From assembly GCA_026397605.1 (NCBI GenBank), contig JAPLUM010000752.1, positions 1 to 46,711 of the forward strand: a stretch of DNA of 46,711 nt, read 5' to 3'. Positions 8,951-17,691 of the stretch are shown one piece after another (the first letter of the stretch is position 1; the number at the start of each line of letters is the position of its first letter). The notes below the pieces were generated by a model that was not told the DNA's origin, searched no databases, and was given only the letters and a program-made list of their open reading frames with translations. The position numbers and the translations under genes are program-made. The stretch comes from Verrucomicrobiota bacterium. GTDB lineage: Bacteria > Verrucomicrobiota > Verrucomicrobiia > Verrucomicrobiales > Verrucomicrobiaceae.

Positions 8951-11900
8951 ATGAAAATAAATCCTCTCTACACTAGCGCGGTCTGTCTCGGATTCATGCT
9001 GTCCACGATGAGTGGCTGGGGCCAAGTGGTGCAGACCATCAAAGACATTAACACCGCTGCTCTGCAACCAAGTCCTACCATTAACGAGGAGATGTTAGCC
9101 GTCGGTAATCGACTCTATATGGCTACGGATGATGAGATTGTTGGATCGGAATTATGGTCCTTGAATCTTTTTGCCAGATTTGATTCACCCAAAGGCATCG
9201 CGCGAGATGCCTCTGGTAACGTTTTCGTAGCCGATACAGGCAATCATACCATTCGTCGGATTGACAGCACTGGGACAGTCATCACACAGGCTGGTAGCGC
9301 TGGGCTGACTGGCAGAGCGGATACGGGTAATCATGTGATCCGACGCATCGCTGCCATCGGGACGAGGGCGGTAACGACCTTTTCAGGCGTTGCTGGCACC
9401 ACATCCAATGGCTTTGTCGATGGGGCACCTGGGACTGCCAAATTTAATTCTCCTCGCGGCATCGTGATTGATAGTGCCGCCAATATTTTTGTGGCGGATA
9501 CAGGCAATCACGCCATCCGCCGAGTGGACGGAGCCGGTAATGTAATTACAATCTCCGGATCACCTACCAGCAGCGGTACGGCTGATGGGACTGGCCGAGT
9601 GGCAGCTAACCCAGGCAATGCACAGTTTTCCAGCCCTGAAGGAGTGACTCTTGGTAGTGCTGGCAATCTCTTTGTCGCTGATACCGGCAATCACACGGTC
9701 CGTAAAATTGTGGTGACCGCCAGTCTGGCAGGAGTTGTTTCAAATGTGGTCGTATCGACCCTGGCAGGTGGTGCAGGAGCCAGTGGATATCTCGACGGCA
9801 CAGGCACTACAGCCAGATTTAATAGTCCTAGTGGAGTCACTGCGGATACTAGTAATAACGTCTTTCTAGCCGATACTGGGAATCATGTAATCCGCCGTGT
9901 CACCTCCGCTGGGGTGACGACAACTCTGGGTGGGCAGCCTGCAAATCCAGGCAGTGAAGACGGCGCGGGAACGGGAGGTGTTTTTGGAAGTGTGCCATCT
10001 GTTGTCAAAGACATTGTAGCGGGTGGAGCCGGTTCTAATCCTGATCAGTTAACCCATGTTGTGAACTCAGGCGTATCGACTCTATATTTTACAGCTGAGG
10101 ACTCCGAGGGTAATCGGGAAATCTGGAAAACAAACGGGTCGGGCGCCGGCACGGTTCCGGTGAAAAATCAGGAGCTCGATAAATTGCCAGCCGGGAGCCC
10201 CAAGCAGCTGACGCACGTCAATGGCTTACTCTACTTTCTGGGGAATGACGGCATCAATGGGAAGGAGTTATGGAGCTCTAATGGCACGACAGCTGGCACT
10301 GTATTGGTGAAGGATAGACATGTCGGTGGTGCCGATGGTGCAGTCGGCAATCTATTGCCAGTGGGTAGCTCCCTGATCTATACGGCGACTCTTGGGACGA
10401 TCAGAGATAGTAATAATGATATCATCAGAGACGTCGGTCCTGAAATGTGGAGCACGGCTTTAACCGCCAATGAAGGAGCACTGTTTGTGCCGCCTGCTGG
10501 TTTTGACGGCCTGGGTTGGGATATCCAAAGTCTAAGGTTTTTTAGAAACCGTGTTTGGTTTGTCGCCAGCGGGATTGACCCTGCTAATAATAACGAGCCG
10601 ACAGGCACTGAGATTTTCCAGGTCAATCCTGCAAGCGCCGGGTCAGTTGCTTTAGTCAAAGATATTAACTTGGGTGGATTAGGCTCTGAGCCTGCACAGT
10701 TAACCATTTCTGGATCTACCACTACGGGAAAACTTTATTTTGTAGCCTTCACGCCAGATGACGGTAGAGAACTGTGGATGAGTGACGGTTTGTTGGAGGC
10801 AGACACTGAGCTGGTTGAAAACATTAATACTGCTGGGGGCGCTTCATCCGATATTCAGAATTTGACCCCAATTCGTATTTTAAATTCAAATGGCACGACC
10901 GCTGACAGCGTGGTTTTTACGGCTGATGATGGAATCAATGGAGTGGAGCTCTGGGTAAGTCAGGGAACTGCGGCAACAACAAATATCCTGAAGAATATCA
11001 CGACTACAAATCCGCCAGAGGATTCAGATTCAGTTTTGACGAATTTTGTGAGTCTCTCCCCTGGTCTGGTTGTTTTCACTCAGGTGTTAGACGGTAAGCT
11101 TCTTCTTTGGAGAACTGATGGTACCGCAACTGGAACCTTTATGATCGAGGACTTTATCACAGAGCCAGGTCGGGATGATGAACCTGATACTCCAGTTCAA
11201 TTCAGGCGCCCGACCGTGGTCGGCAATACACTCTACTTCATGCTGGCAGATGACCAGCTCTGGAAGACCACTGGTGCCAATGATGATACGACAGTCAGGA
11301 TGCATCGGTTCCGCCAAGGAACAGCAGGCTCTGACGCCGCCGATTTCACTCAGTTAGCCGATGGTCGGGTGGTCTTCTCCGCTTACACTACGGCGGAAGG
11401 GCGTGAGCCATGGGTTACTGATGGAACCGCTGCTAATACGATGCTCCTGAGTGACGTTATTCTCGGCAATAATCCATCTGAACCAACGCTGCCTAGAAAT
11501 TTCACGCCAGCCACGACCAATCGATTTTTCTTCACTCAAGGCAAAAAGCTAACCACTGACCCTTTCGATCTCACGTATGAAAGCGAAATTTATGTCGTTG
11601 ATGGCTCCAGTGTTTCTCTTTTGAAGGAAACCAATCCCTCGGGGGATTCTGCGGTGAGTAATCTCTGTTGGAATCCTAATAATTCCACACTCTTTTTTGC
11701 TGCTGAAAATGGGACAAACTCCAATCCGCCTGACATTGAGTTATGGAAGTCAGATGGAACAACCGTGGGGACCATGCTTGTTAAGGAAATCAATACGAGC
11801 ACTGGAGGGGCTTCTTCACCGGCCAATTTTGTGGCTCTGGGCAACAATGTATATTTCTCAGCCGCAACAGATGGTGTAGGCCGTGAGCTCTTCAAATCAG

Positions 11901-12253
11901 ACGGGACACCAGGAAATACCGTGCTGGTCAAAGACATAGCTGTTGGGACTAATGATTCAGATCTGGAGGAGCTAGTGGTCATGGGAGGGAAGATCTATTT
12001 TGTAGCGACTGGTATAGGTGGCTTGCTTGGAGTTCAGAATACGGGACGGGAACTCTGGGTGAGTGATGGAGTGCCTGAGAACTCTGATGGCGCACCGGTG
12101 CATACAAAGGTTGTGAGAGATATTGTGACTGGGAACGGCAGCTCCATTTCTGGCCAAGCCTATCTCACGGTCGTAAGCACACTCGTTGGAAATACAGTGG
12201 TTGGAAATACTCTGTATTTCGTCGCCTTTTCTTCACAGCGGATGATGGTGTGA
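8951..12253 (+). CDS. Giant ELWxxDGT/NHL repeat protein, N-terminal part (ends at a frameshift)
   Basis: The frame encodes 1100 residues, starting with a signal peptide (MKINPLYTSAVCLGFMLSTMSGWG), so the product is exported. It contains two propeller repeat types. Residues 25-70 start an ELWxxDGT repeat (GSELWS). Residues 75-345 are NHL-type repeats with five copies of an ADTGNHxIRR-like motif. From about residue 350 ELWxxDGT repeats resume (GKELWSSNGTTAGT, GRELWMSDG, IELWKSDGTTVGT, GRELWVSDGV). The frame stops at 12251 with SSQRMMV in the middle of a repeat whose continuation (FFTADDGVNGRELW) is present in frame 1. One missing base near 12226-12234 explains this, so this and the next entry are one broken gene of about 2070 codons. 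A weak TTGCCT/TACGCT promoter-like pair lies at 8910-8938. The role is probably cell-surface or extracellular adhesion or binding. Confidence 0.88.
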   Translation: MKINPLYTSAVCLGFMLSTMSGWGQVVQTIKDINTAALQPSPTINEEMLAVGNRLYMATDDEIVGSELWSLNLFARFDSPKGIARDASGNVFVADTGNHTIRRIDSTGTVITQAGSAGLTGRADTGNHVIRRIAAIGTRAVTTFSGVAGTTSNGFVDGAPGTAKFNSPRGIVIDSAANIFVADTGNHAIRRVDGAGNVITISGSPTSSGTADGTGRVAANPGNAQFSSPEGVTLGSAGNLFVADTGNHTVRKIVVTASLAGVVSNVVVSTLAGGAGASGYLDGTGTTARFNSPSGVTADTSNNVFLADTGNHVIRRVTSAGVTTTLGGQPANPGSEDGAGTGGVFGSVPSVVKDIVAGGAGSNPDQLTHVVNSGVSTLYFTAEDSEGNREIWKTNGSGAGTVPVKNQELDKLPAGSPKQLTHVNGLLYFLGNDGINGKELWSSNGTTAGTVLVKDRHVGGADGAVGNLLPVGSSLIYTATLGTIRDSNNDIIRDVGPEMWSTALTANEGALFVPPAGFDGLGWDIQSLRFFRNRVWFVASGIDPANNNEPTGTEIFQVNPASAGSVALVKDINLGGLGSEPAQLTISGSTTTGKLYFVAFTPDDGRELWMSDGLLEADTELVENINTAGGASSDIQNLTPIRILNSNGTTADSVVFTADDGINGVELWVSQGTAATTNILKNITTTNPPEDSDSVLTNFVSLSPGLVVFTQVLDGKLLLWRTDGTATGTFMIEDFITEPGRDDEPDTPVQFRRPTVVGNTLYFMLADDQLWKTTGANDDTTVRMHRFRQGTAGSDAADFTQLADGRVVFSAYTTAEGREPWVTDGTAANTMLLSDVILGNNPSEPTLPRNFTPATTNRFFFTQGKKLTTDPFDLTYESEIYVVDGSSVSLLKETNPSGDSAVSNLCWNPNNSTLFFAAENGTNSNPPDIELWKSDGTTVGTMLVKEINTSTGGASSPANFVALGNNVYFSAATDGVGRELFKSDGTPGNTVLVKDIAVGTNDSDLEELVVMGGKIYFVATGIGGLLGVQNTGRELWVSDGVPENSDGAPVHTKVVRDIVTGNGSSISGQAYLTVVSTLVGNTVVGNTLYFVAFSSQRMMV
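12185..12210 (+). repeat. 15-base imperfect tandem duplication beside the frameshift
   Basis: The word GTTGGAAATAC occurs at 12185-12195 and again at 12200-12210, so a 15-base unit is repeated in tandem and encodes VGNTV-VGNTL. It lies about 20 bases before the point where the reading frame is lost. A repeat and a nearby T-rich run (12227-12233) are typical sites of replication slippage. Confidence 0.6.
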
Positions 12254-15165
12254 ATGGTCGTGAGCTATGGACGAGTAACGGTACCGCGGCTGGCACCGTC
12301 ATGGTCAGCACCAGCAACCGGACTGGCTTGGTGACAGGTCCTGGTGATGCGGATATCCAGAATTTAACCGTGGTGAATGATGTGGTCACTTTTGTGGCCA
12401 ATGATGGGGTCTTAGGACGTGAGGTTTGGCTTTCAGATGGTACAACAAGTGGCACTTTTGTGGCCGCGGACTTCATTCCTGGAACTAGTTCCTCCAATCC
12501 ATCAAGTCTTTTTGGGTTTAATGGAAACCTGATTTTCTCAGCCTCCAATGCGGAAACCGGTGCAGAGCCGCGTAGTGCAGTGACTGCTCCCAAGATCTCT
12601 ATTGAGCAGCCTGTCACGGTTGCGCTGCCAAGCAACGGATCGGCATTGGTCGATGTGACTCCGACGGCTCCGGTGCCATTCGGGACAGGTCCTACAGCCA
12701 GTGCGTCGTTGAGCTTCACCATTAAAAATGGGGGGATCAATAATCTCAGAAATGTGTCAGCACTGCTTAGCGGGCTCCATGCTTCTGAATTCTCTATTGC
12801 GACTAAGCCTTTATCGGTCATTCCCGGTTCTGGTTCCTCGACGCTGGTCATTAAGTTTACCCCGAAAGAGGGCGGAGAACGCGTGGCAAGGTTGACGGTG
12901 CTGAGCTCGGATCCTCTGATTCCGTCCTTTGTGATTAACTTGTCAGGTGAATGCACAAAGGAAACGACTGTAACAAGCCAGCCCACGTCGCAGTTTGTGA
13001 AGGTAGGTGCTCCCGTGACTCTCTCTGCTGCTGGCACCACAACTGCAACGACACCATTAACCATTCAATGGCGTAGAAATGGCGCAGCCATTGCGGGGGC
13101 AGTGACAAATCCATTGTATCTGTGGTCTGCCAAGCTCACGGATGCAGGTGCTTATACTGCACAATTTAAGAGTAACACTACCACTGCAGGCACTGGCACG
13201 AGTGACGCAGCACAGCTCTCTGTTGTGGAAGATTTCTCGCCGGCCCGTGTTCAATCAGGGGCGGCGACTGCTAAGACCACCATTGATGTTAAAGCTACAA
13301 GCAGTGGAACAGCTTTTCCCCTTCGCTATCAATGGAAACGGTCGGCCAACAGCAATCTCACCAGTCCAGAATCGTTGGTGAACAGCACGCCCGCGGCGGT
13401 AACAAAATACACGAATGTCACTACGCCAACTCTTACCATAACAGGGGCGGTGGAAGCAGATAGCCAATTTTACTTCTGTGAGGTCAGAGATGTTAATAAT
13501 AACATGCTCGTAGGCGGTACAACTCACCTTAAAGTTTTCAGCTTTCCTCCTCAGGTGGATGCGACACAGACCATGCCTCATGGCATTGTGAGCCGTTTTT
13601 ACAGCCATCAGATTCTGCTCGCAGACAACACGATAGCACGCACACCATTGACCTTTTCAGCAACCGGTCTGCCACCAGGATTGGCGGTTGATACAACGAC
13701 GGGACTGATTAGCGGACGACCAACCAAGTCGGGCTCATACTCATCAATAGTAATATCAGCCACCAATAAGGTTACGCCGCTTCCAGTAGCAATTACAATG
13801 AATACTGTGCAAATTTTGGCGATGCCAACGGGTCTGGACGGTTTTTATACAGGTCGTGTTGCGCGTGACCCGAATCTCAATGACGGCTTGGGTGGTCGTT
13901 TTGAATTAACTGTCACCAAAGATACAGGTGCTTTTTCAGGTCATTTCATCATGGGTACTCTTCGACTGCCATTCAAAGGAGGGCTGGATATCGGTATCAC
14001 AGCTGGCCAAAGCCCAACTACAGCTACTCCCTACGAAGCAACGGTTACGGTTCCCCGCCCTGGTTTTCTGGCTCCCATTACGTTCACCTTTACGATTGAT
14101 GACGTTACGAAGAACCATTTCTCGTCAGGGCAAGTGAGTGTGGCAACTTCAGCTGGTCCCGTGGTAGCCGCAGTGAGTGGCTGGAAGCAAATCCGAAAAG
14201 CGACTCCAACGGCGGAATCAGCCATTGCTTATGCCGGACTGTATAACTTTGGAATTCGCTTGCCAGCTCAGATCAATTCCGCAGCCAACCCAAATCTCTC
14301 AAATCTAAGTGTGCCCCAAGGGAATGGTTACGGCAGCTTTACCGTGGCAGCAGCAGGGACACTGACCCTAGCTGGCCGCACTCCAGATGGGGAGACCCTC
14401 ACAGGTTCCACTTTTGTGGGGCCGTCAGGGCAAGTCCTCTTTTTCCAGACCCTTTATACGACGGTTCGTAAAGGCTCCATCCTGGGTCAGCTTAATTTGG
14501 GCTTGGGAACTGCTCCCGATCCGAATGATACCACCGACAATACCCTTACCAGCACGGTTCTTGATTGGGTGCGGCCCCCGAATCCAGCGGTTGTTTCAGC
14601 AGCTGTGGCGACTCGAACCTACCGCGCAGGGTTTGGGCTTGCGGGAACTCCGGTTGTGACGCCTGTAGAGCTGGAAGCTTTTGGCGGGCGTTATGTGCCG
14701 CCGCTGACCTTATTGAAAATCACAAGTCCACCAACGCCAACCCCCGTGCCTACTATCGCCAATGCTGAAGTGAAATTCAATGAAGGTGGAGTGGATGTTG
14801 TCGCGCCGCCAGTGGTAGGATCATCTCCTGAGCCTGATATCACTGCCGCTGTCACTAGCACGAATACTGTCGTCGTTATCTCCCCGAATCCCAATGCGGC
14901 CAAAACCCGCATCACTCCGACCCGCACTACAGGAGCCATTTCGGGTGGGTTTACCCTCATCAATGGCAACGCTAGAACGGTGGCTCCGCTAACGCCGAAT
15001 CCCATTCTGCGAACAGCGACTTATCAGGGCCTGATTGTGCCAGACAATGTGGCAACCACGCATGAGGGAGTTGGTTACTTCATGCTGCCGCAGCTTCCTA
15101 ATAACACGACTTTGAACACCATGACGCCCATTTTGTCTGGCAAAATGACCTTTAAAAAGCTGTAG
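12250..15165 (+). CDS. Giant repeat protein, C-terminal part (continuation after frameshift)
   Basis: This frame continues the preceding protein. It opens in mid-repeat (NGRELWTSNGTAAGTVMV), and the GTG at 12250 is not a credible start. Domains follow in order: two more ELWxxDGT repeats (to about residue 95); a choice-of-anchor-D/ASH-like domain (about 110-235, with SFTIKNGGINNLRN and LVIKFTPKEGGERVARLTV); one or two Ig-like domains (about 240-425); a putative Ig-like He_PIG domain (about 430-530, LPPGLAVDTTTGLISGRP); and a C-terminal beta-rich region of about 430 residues containing two related segments around GLDGFYTGRVARDP and YAGLYNFGIRLP. I see no LPXTG, PEP-CTERM or other sorting tail at the end (SGKMTFKKL). 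Without its signal peptide this part would not be exported if translated alone. Confidence 0.82.
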   Translation: MNGRELWTSNGTAAGTVMVSTSNRTGLVTGPGDADIQNLTVVNDVVTFVANDGVLGREVWLSDGTTSGTFVAADFIPGTSSSNPSSLFGFNGNLIFSASNAETGAEPRSAVTAPKISIEQPVTVALPSNGSALVDVTPTAPVPFGTGPTASASLSFTIKNGGINNLRNVSALLSGLHASEFSIATKPLSVIPGSGSSTLVIKFTPKEGGERVARLTVLSSDPLIPSFVINLSGECTKETTVTSQPTSQFVKVGAPVTLSAAGTTTATTPLTIQWRRNGAAIAGAVTNPLYLWSAKLTDAGAYTAQFKSNTTTAGTGTSDAAQLSVVEDFSPARVQSGAATAKTTIDVKATSSGTAFPLRYQWKRSANSNLTSPESLVNSTPAAVTKYTNVTTPTLTITGAVEADSQFYFCEVRDVNNNMLVGGTTHLKVFSFPPQVDATQTMPHGIVSRFYSHQILLADNTIARTPLTFSATGLPPGLAVDTTTGLISGRPTKSGSYSSIVISATNKVTPLPVAITMNTVQILAMPTGLDGFYTGRVARDPNLNDGLGGRFELTVTKDTGAFSGHFIMGTLRLPFKGGLDIGITAGQSPTTATPYEATVTVPRPGFLAPITFTFTIDDVTKNHFSSGQVSVATSAGPVVAAVSGWKQIRKATPTAESAIAYAGLYNFGIRLPAQINSAANPNLSNLSVPQGNGYGSFTVAAAGTLTLAGRTPDGETLTGSTFVGPSGQVLFFQTLYTTVRKGSILGQLNLGLGTAPDPNDTTDNTLTSTVLDWVRPPNPAVVSAAVATRTYRAGFGLAGTPVVTPVELEAFGGRYVPPLTLLKITSPPTPTPVPTIANAEVKFNEGGVDVVAPPVVGSSPEPDITAAVTSTNTVVVISPNPNAAKTRITPTRTTGAISGGFTLINGNARTVAPLTPNPILRTATYQGLIVPDNVATTHEGVGYFMLPQLPNNTTLNTMTPILSGKMTFKKL

Positions 15166-15264
15166 TAATTTGCTGTTTTGCCTGCACTGCCGGAACGTCT
15201 GGCGGTTAAAGCTGAAGCAGAATCATTTTTTGTTCGAACCTTCACCCATTTTGATGGTCTGTTC

Positions 15265-15924
15265 ATGCCTATGCCGCTCTTCCGACTTCTTATCATCGCT
15301 GCTTTGGCCTGTGCGTGGTGTCTGGCTTTGCTGGGACTGCGCTTCCATTGGAGCGGTCACACTTGGTTCTCCTTCATGGCCTGGAACCTGTTTTTAGCAG
15401 GTATTCCACTGGGTTTCGCCGTGATTTTGGCCAAAATCGAACGCTGGCGGTTGGCCACCCCATTATTGGCGGGCTGGCTGCTCTTTTTCCCCAACGCACC
15501 GTATGTGCTGACGGATCTATTGCATCTTAAGGAGCGCGGGGGGATGCCGCTCTGGTTTGATCTGCTGATGCTGCTATCCTTTGCTCTGGTGTCTCTGTGG
15601 ATGGGTTTTCAGTCTTTGCATCTTGTTCAGGTATGGATTGCTGAAAAGACCTCAGCTGCTGTGGCATGGGCCTTTGTGGGGATCTGCCTGCTGCTTTCAG
15701 GTTTCGGCATTTATCTTGGCAGATTCCTGCGCTGGAACAGTTGGGACTTCATCCGCCGGCCTGAGGCCCTGATGAATGATATCTGGGTACGCTTTGCCGA
15801 TCCTTTGGCGCATGAGCGGACCTGGGGTGTCACTCTGGGTTTTGGTGGACTACTCATGATTGGCTATCTGTTCTGGATCTTCTCCACTTCAAACACCCGA
15901 GTCCCGCGCACCCATGCCGACTGA
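15265..15924 (+). CDS. DUF1361-family integral membrane protein
   Basis: The product is a membrane protein of about 219 residues with six or seven hydrophobic segments (for example LFRLLIIAALACAWCLALLG, MAWNLFLAGIPLGFAVIL and WAFVGICLLLSGFGIYLG). The segment WLLFFPNAPYVLTDLLHL is the most characteristic DUF1361 signature that I recognise. A conserved GRFLRWNSWDFIRRP stretch follows late in the protein. The function of the family is unknown. The frame is open upstream to a TTG at 15178, but the ATG at 15265 (or the one two codons later) starts directly before the first helix and is more likely. The 3' end overlaps the following DCC-family gene by 11 bases, so the two are probably translated together. 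Confidence 0.85.
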   Translation: MPMPLFRLLIIAALACAWCLALLGLRFHWSGHTWFSFMAWNLFLAGIPLGFAVILAKIERWRLATPLLAGWLLFFPNAPYVLTDLLHLKERGGMPLWFDLLMLLSFALVSLWMGFQSLHLVQVWIAEKTSAAVAWAFVGICLLLSGFGIYLGRFLRWNSWDFIRRPEALMNDIWVRFADPLAHERTWGVTLGFGGLLMIGYLFWIFSTSNTRVPRTHAD

Positions 15925-16327
15925 GCCTAGTTGGAGTCACTTATTGCTCTTTGATGGCGTCTGCAATCTGTGTGCAGGCAGCGTGCAGTTTGTCCTCCAG
16001 CATGATCGCAGCGGACTCATCCATTTCTGTTCCATTCAGTCGGAGCTTGGTTCCAGGTTGTATCGTGAGCAGGGCTTTGACGCTCAGGAGCCTGAGTCAA
16101 TGCTCTTCATCACACCGACGGGCATTTATGCCAAAAGTGATGCAGCACTCAAGCTCGCTGAAACCATGGGTGGCCAGCTCTCTTGGCTGCGCTTTTTCCG
16201 CGTGATCCCGCGTTCGCTTCGGGATAGAGCCTATCTATTCATCGCCTCAAACCGCTATCGCTTCTTTGGCAAAAAGGATCAGTGCTGGCTACCACGCCCC
16301 GAATGGAAAGCGCGTTTTGTTTCTTGA
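15914..16327 (+). CDS. DCC-family (DUF393) thiol-oxidoreductase-like protein
   Basis: This 137-residue protein matches the DCC family, which is named for its conserved residues near the N-terminus. Here the motif is LLFDGVCNLCAGSVQFVLQHD, with an Asp and a CxxC pair. Other family features are the mid-protein SMLFITPTGIYAKSDAALKLAE and the later LRFFRVIPRSLRDRAYLFIASNRYRFFGK. The fold is thioredoxin-like and a redox role is usually proposed, but no substrate is established. The ATG at 15914 overlaps the end of the upstream DUF1361 gene, which supports coupling. The frame is open further upstream but reads through that gene. A 104-base gap without a gene follows before the peptide-importer operon. 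Confidence 0.9.
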   Translation: MPTEPSWSHLLLFDGVCNLCAGSVQFVLQHDRSGLIHFCSIQSELGSRLYREQGFDAQEPESMLFITPTGIYAKSDAALKLAETMGGQLSWLRFFRVIPRSLRDRAYLFIASNRYRFFGKKDQCWLPRPEWKARFVS

Positions 16328-16431
16328 AGATGGTTTGGGGCCAGTCGATGACGCAGCTGTGATTTAACAGATACAAATACTTGTAACCGCGGTGCGCATG
16401 TCTGAGAGTTCAGTTTCATCCTCACCGCCTC

Positions 16432-17688
16432 ATGCGCGACTACTTTATCCGACGCTTCCTGCTCATCCTTCCGACGCTGATCGGGGCGACTCTGGTTGTG
16501 GTTGGCCTAACTCGGGTCGTGCCTGGAGGGCCTATGGAACGTGCGATGCAGGCGGCCCTGGCGAGCGAGCACGGCGGTGGATCCAAGAACGCTGGCTCGT
16601 CTCTGACCGATGAACAGAAGGAGGAGATGGCTGCCTACTACAACTTCGACAAGTCTTACCTCCCAGCCTATGCCATTTGGCTTGGCATCTGGCCGCGTGA
16701 GGAAACGAAGCAGCTGATCAAGTTTGACGAGGGCAAGAACGAGATGCCCATCACGCTGAAGATCCTGCTCCCACGGGCCGAATGGACGGCGACCAATGCT
16801 TACAAGGTTTCCCAGGTCACGGTGAAGCGTGATGGCACGCTTAATGGTCCAGATGCGGATGTGATCGCCCACTTCAAAACACGCGCTGAGCCTGAAAAGC
16901 AGCGCGTGGCCGTGTTTCATCCTGCCTTCAGCGGCCTGCTTCAGGGTAACTTTGGTCTCTCCACAAGCTACAACCTGAGCGTGCTGGACATGATGCTCTC
17001 CAAGATGCCGGTCTCGATCTTCTACGGCCTACTCACGTTCTTCATCGCCTACATGGTCTGCATACCGCTCGGCATCCTGAAGGCGATTAAGCATCGGACG
17101 GTGATTGATAATGTTACTTCGATCCTGATCTTCATCGGCTATGCCATTCCGGGTTTTTTGCTTGGCAGTCTGGTCGTGGTGTATCTTGCCGCGCGTATGG
17201 GCTGGTTTCCCACTGAGGGATTCACCAGCGAGAACTTTGCCTCGCTCACTTTCGGCGGTAAGTTGTGGGACATCATCCATCATGCTATCCTGCCACTGGC
17301 CTGCTACATGGTCGGAAGCTTTGCCTTTCTCACGATGCTGATGAAGAACAATCTGATGGACAACCTGGCCGCTGATTATGTGCGCACGGCCATCGCCAAA
17401 GGTTCAAGTTACAAGCACGCAGTGCTGGGACATGCGCTGCGCAATTCGCTGATCCCCATCGCTACGACGCTCGGCAGCATCACGACCGTATTTGTCGCGG
17501 GCTCACTGCTGATTGAGCGCATCTTTAACATAGACGGCTTCGGCCTGCTCACGATCCAGAGCATCAGCGACCGCGACTATCCGCTGGTCATGGGCATCCT
17601 CACGCTGGATGTGATCCTCATCATGCTGGGAAACATTCTGTCTGACTACCTCGTCGCGCTCACTGATCCGCGTGTGCGCTTCAACTAA
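16432..17688 (+). CDS. Peptide ABC transporter permease, YejB-like
   Basis: This is the first permease of a peptide importer (418 residues). Residues 1-30 form the first helix and the PGG element typical of the DppB/OppB/YejB group (IRRFLLILPTLIGATLVV, RVVPGGPMERAM). The C-terminal half has the remaining helices and the EAA-like ATPase-contact loop around DYVRTAIAKGSSYKHAVLGHALRNS, ending VALTDPRVRFN. YejB of enterobacteria is about 364 residues. The excess lies in a longer loop after helix 1 (about residues 45-170), including a beta-like stretch AYKVSQVTVKRDGTLNGPDA. The next permease starts 3 bases after its stop, so the genes are an operon. The exact substrate is unknown; oligopeptides are the default expectation. 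Confidence 0.9.
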   Translation: MRDYFIRRFLLILPTLIGATLVVVGLTRVVPGGPMERAMQAALASEHGGGSKNAGSSLTDEQKEEMAAYYNFDKSYLPAYAIWLGIWPREETKQLIKFDEGKNEMPITLKILLPRAEWTATNAYKVSQVTVKRDGTLNGPDADVIAHFKTRAEPEKQRVAVFHPAFSGLLQGNFGLSTSYNLSVLDMMLSKMPVSIFYGLLTFFIAYMVCIPLGILKAIKHRTVIDNVTSILIFIGYAIPGFLLGSLVVVYLAARMGWFPTEGFTSENFASLTFGGKLWDIIHHAILPLACYMVGSFAFLTMLMKNNLMDNLAADYVRTAIAKGSSYKHAVLGHALRNSLIPIATTLGSITTVFVAGSLLIERIFNIDGFGLLTIQSISDRDYPLVMGILTLDVILIMLGNILSDYLVALTDPRVRFN

Positions 17689-17691
17689 ACC

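Noticed and set aside
12224-12237. Programmed ribosomal frameshift in the repeat protein
   Set aside because: The needed shift is -1, but no X-XXY-YYZ heptamer in the zero frame is present at GCC TTT TCT TCA, and I see no obvious following stem. A mutation or base-calling error is simpler.
12250-12256. GTG at 12250 as a genuine start for a separate protein
   Set aside because: The translation begins inside an ELWxxDGT repeat, has no signal peptide, and the missing half of the repeat is in the preceding frame, so it is a continuation after a frameshift.
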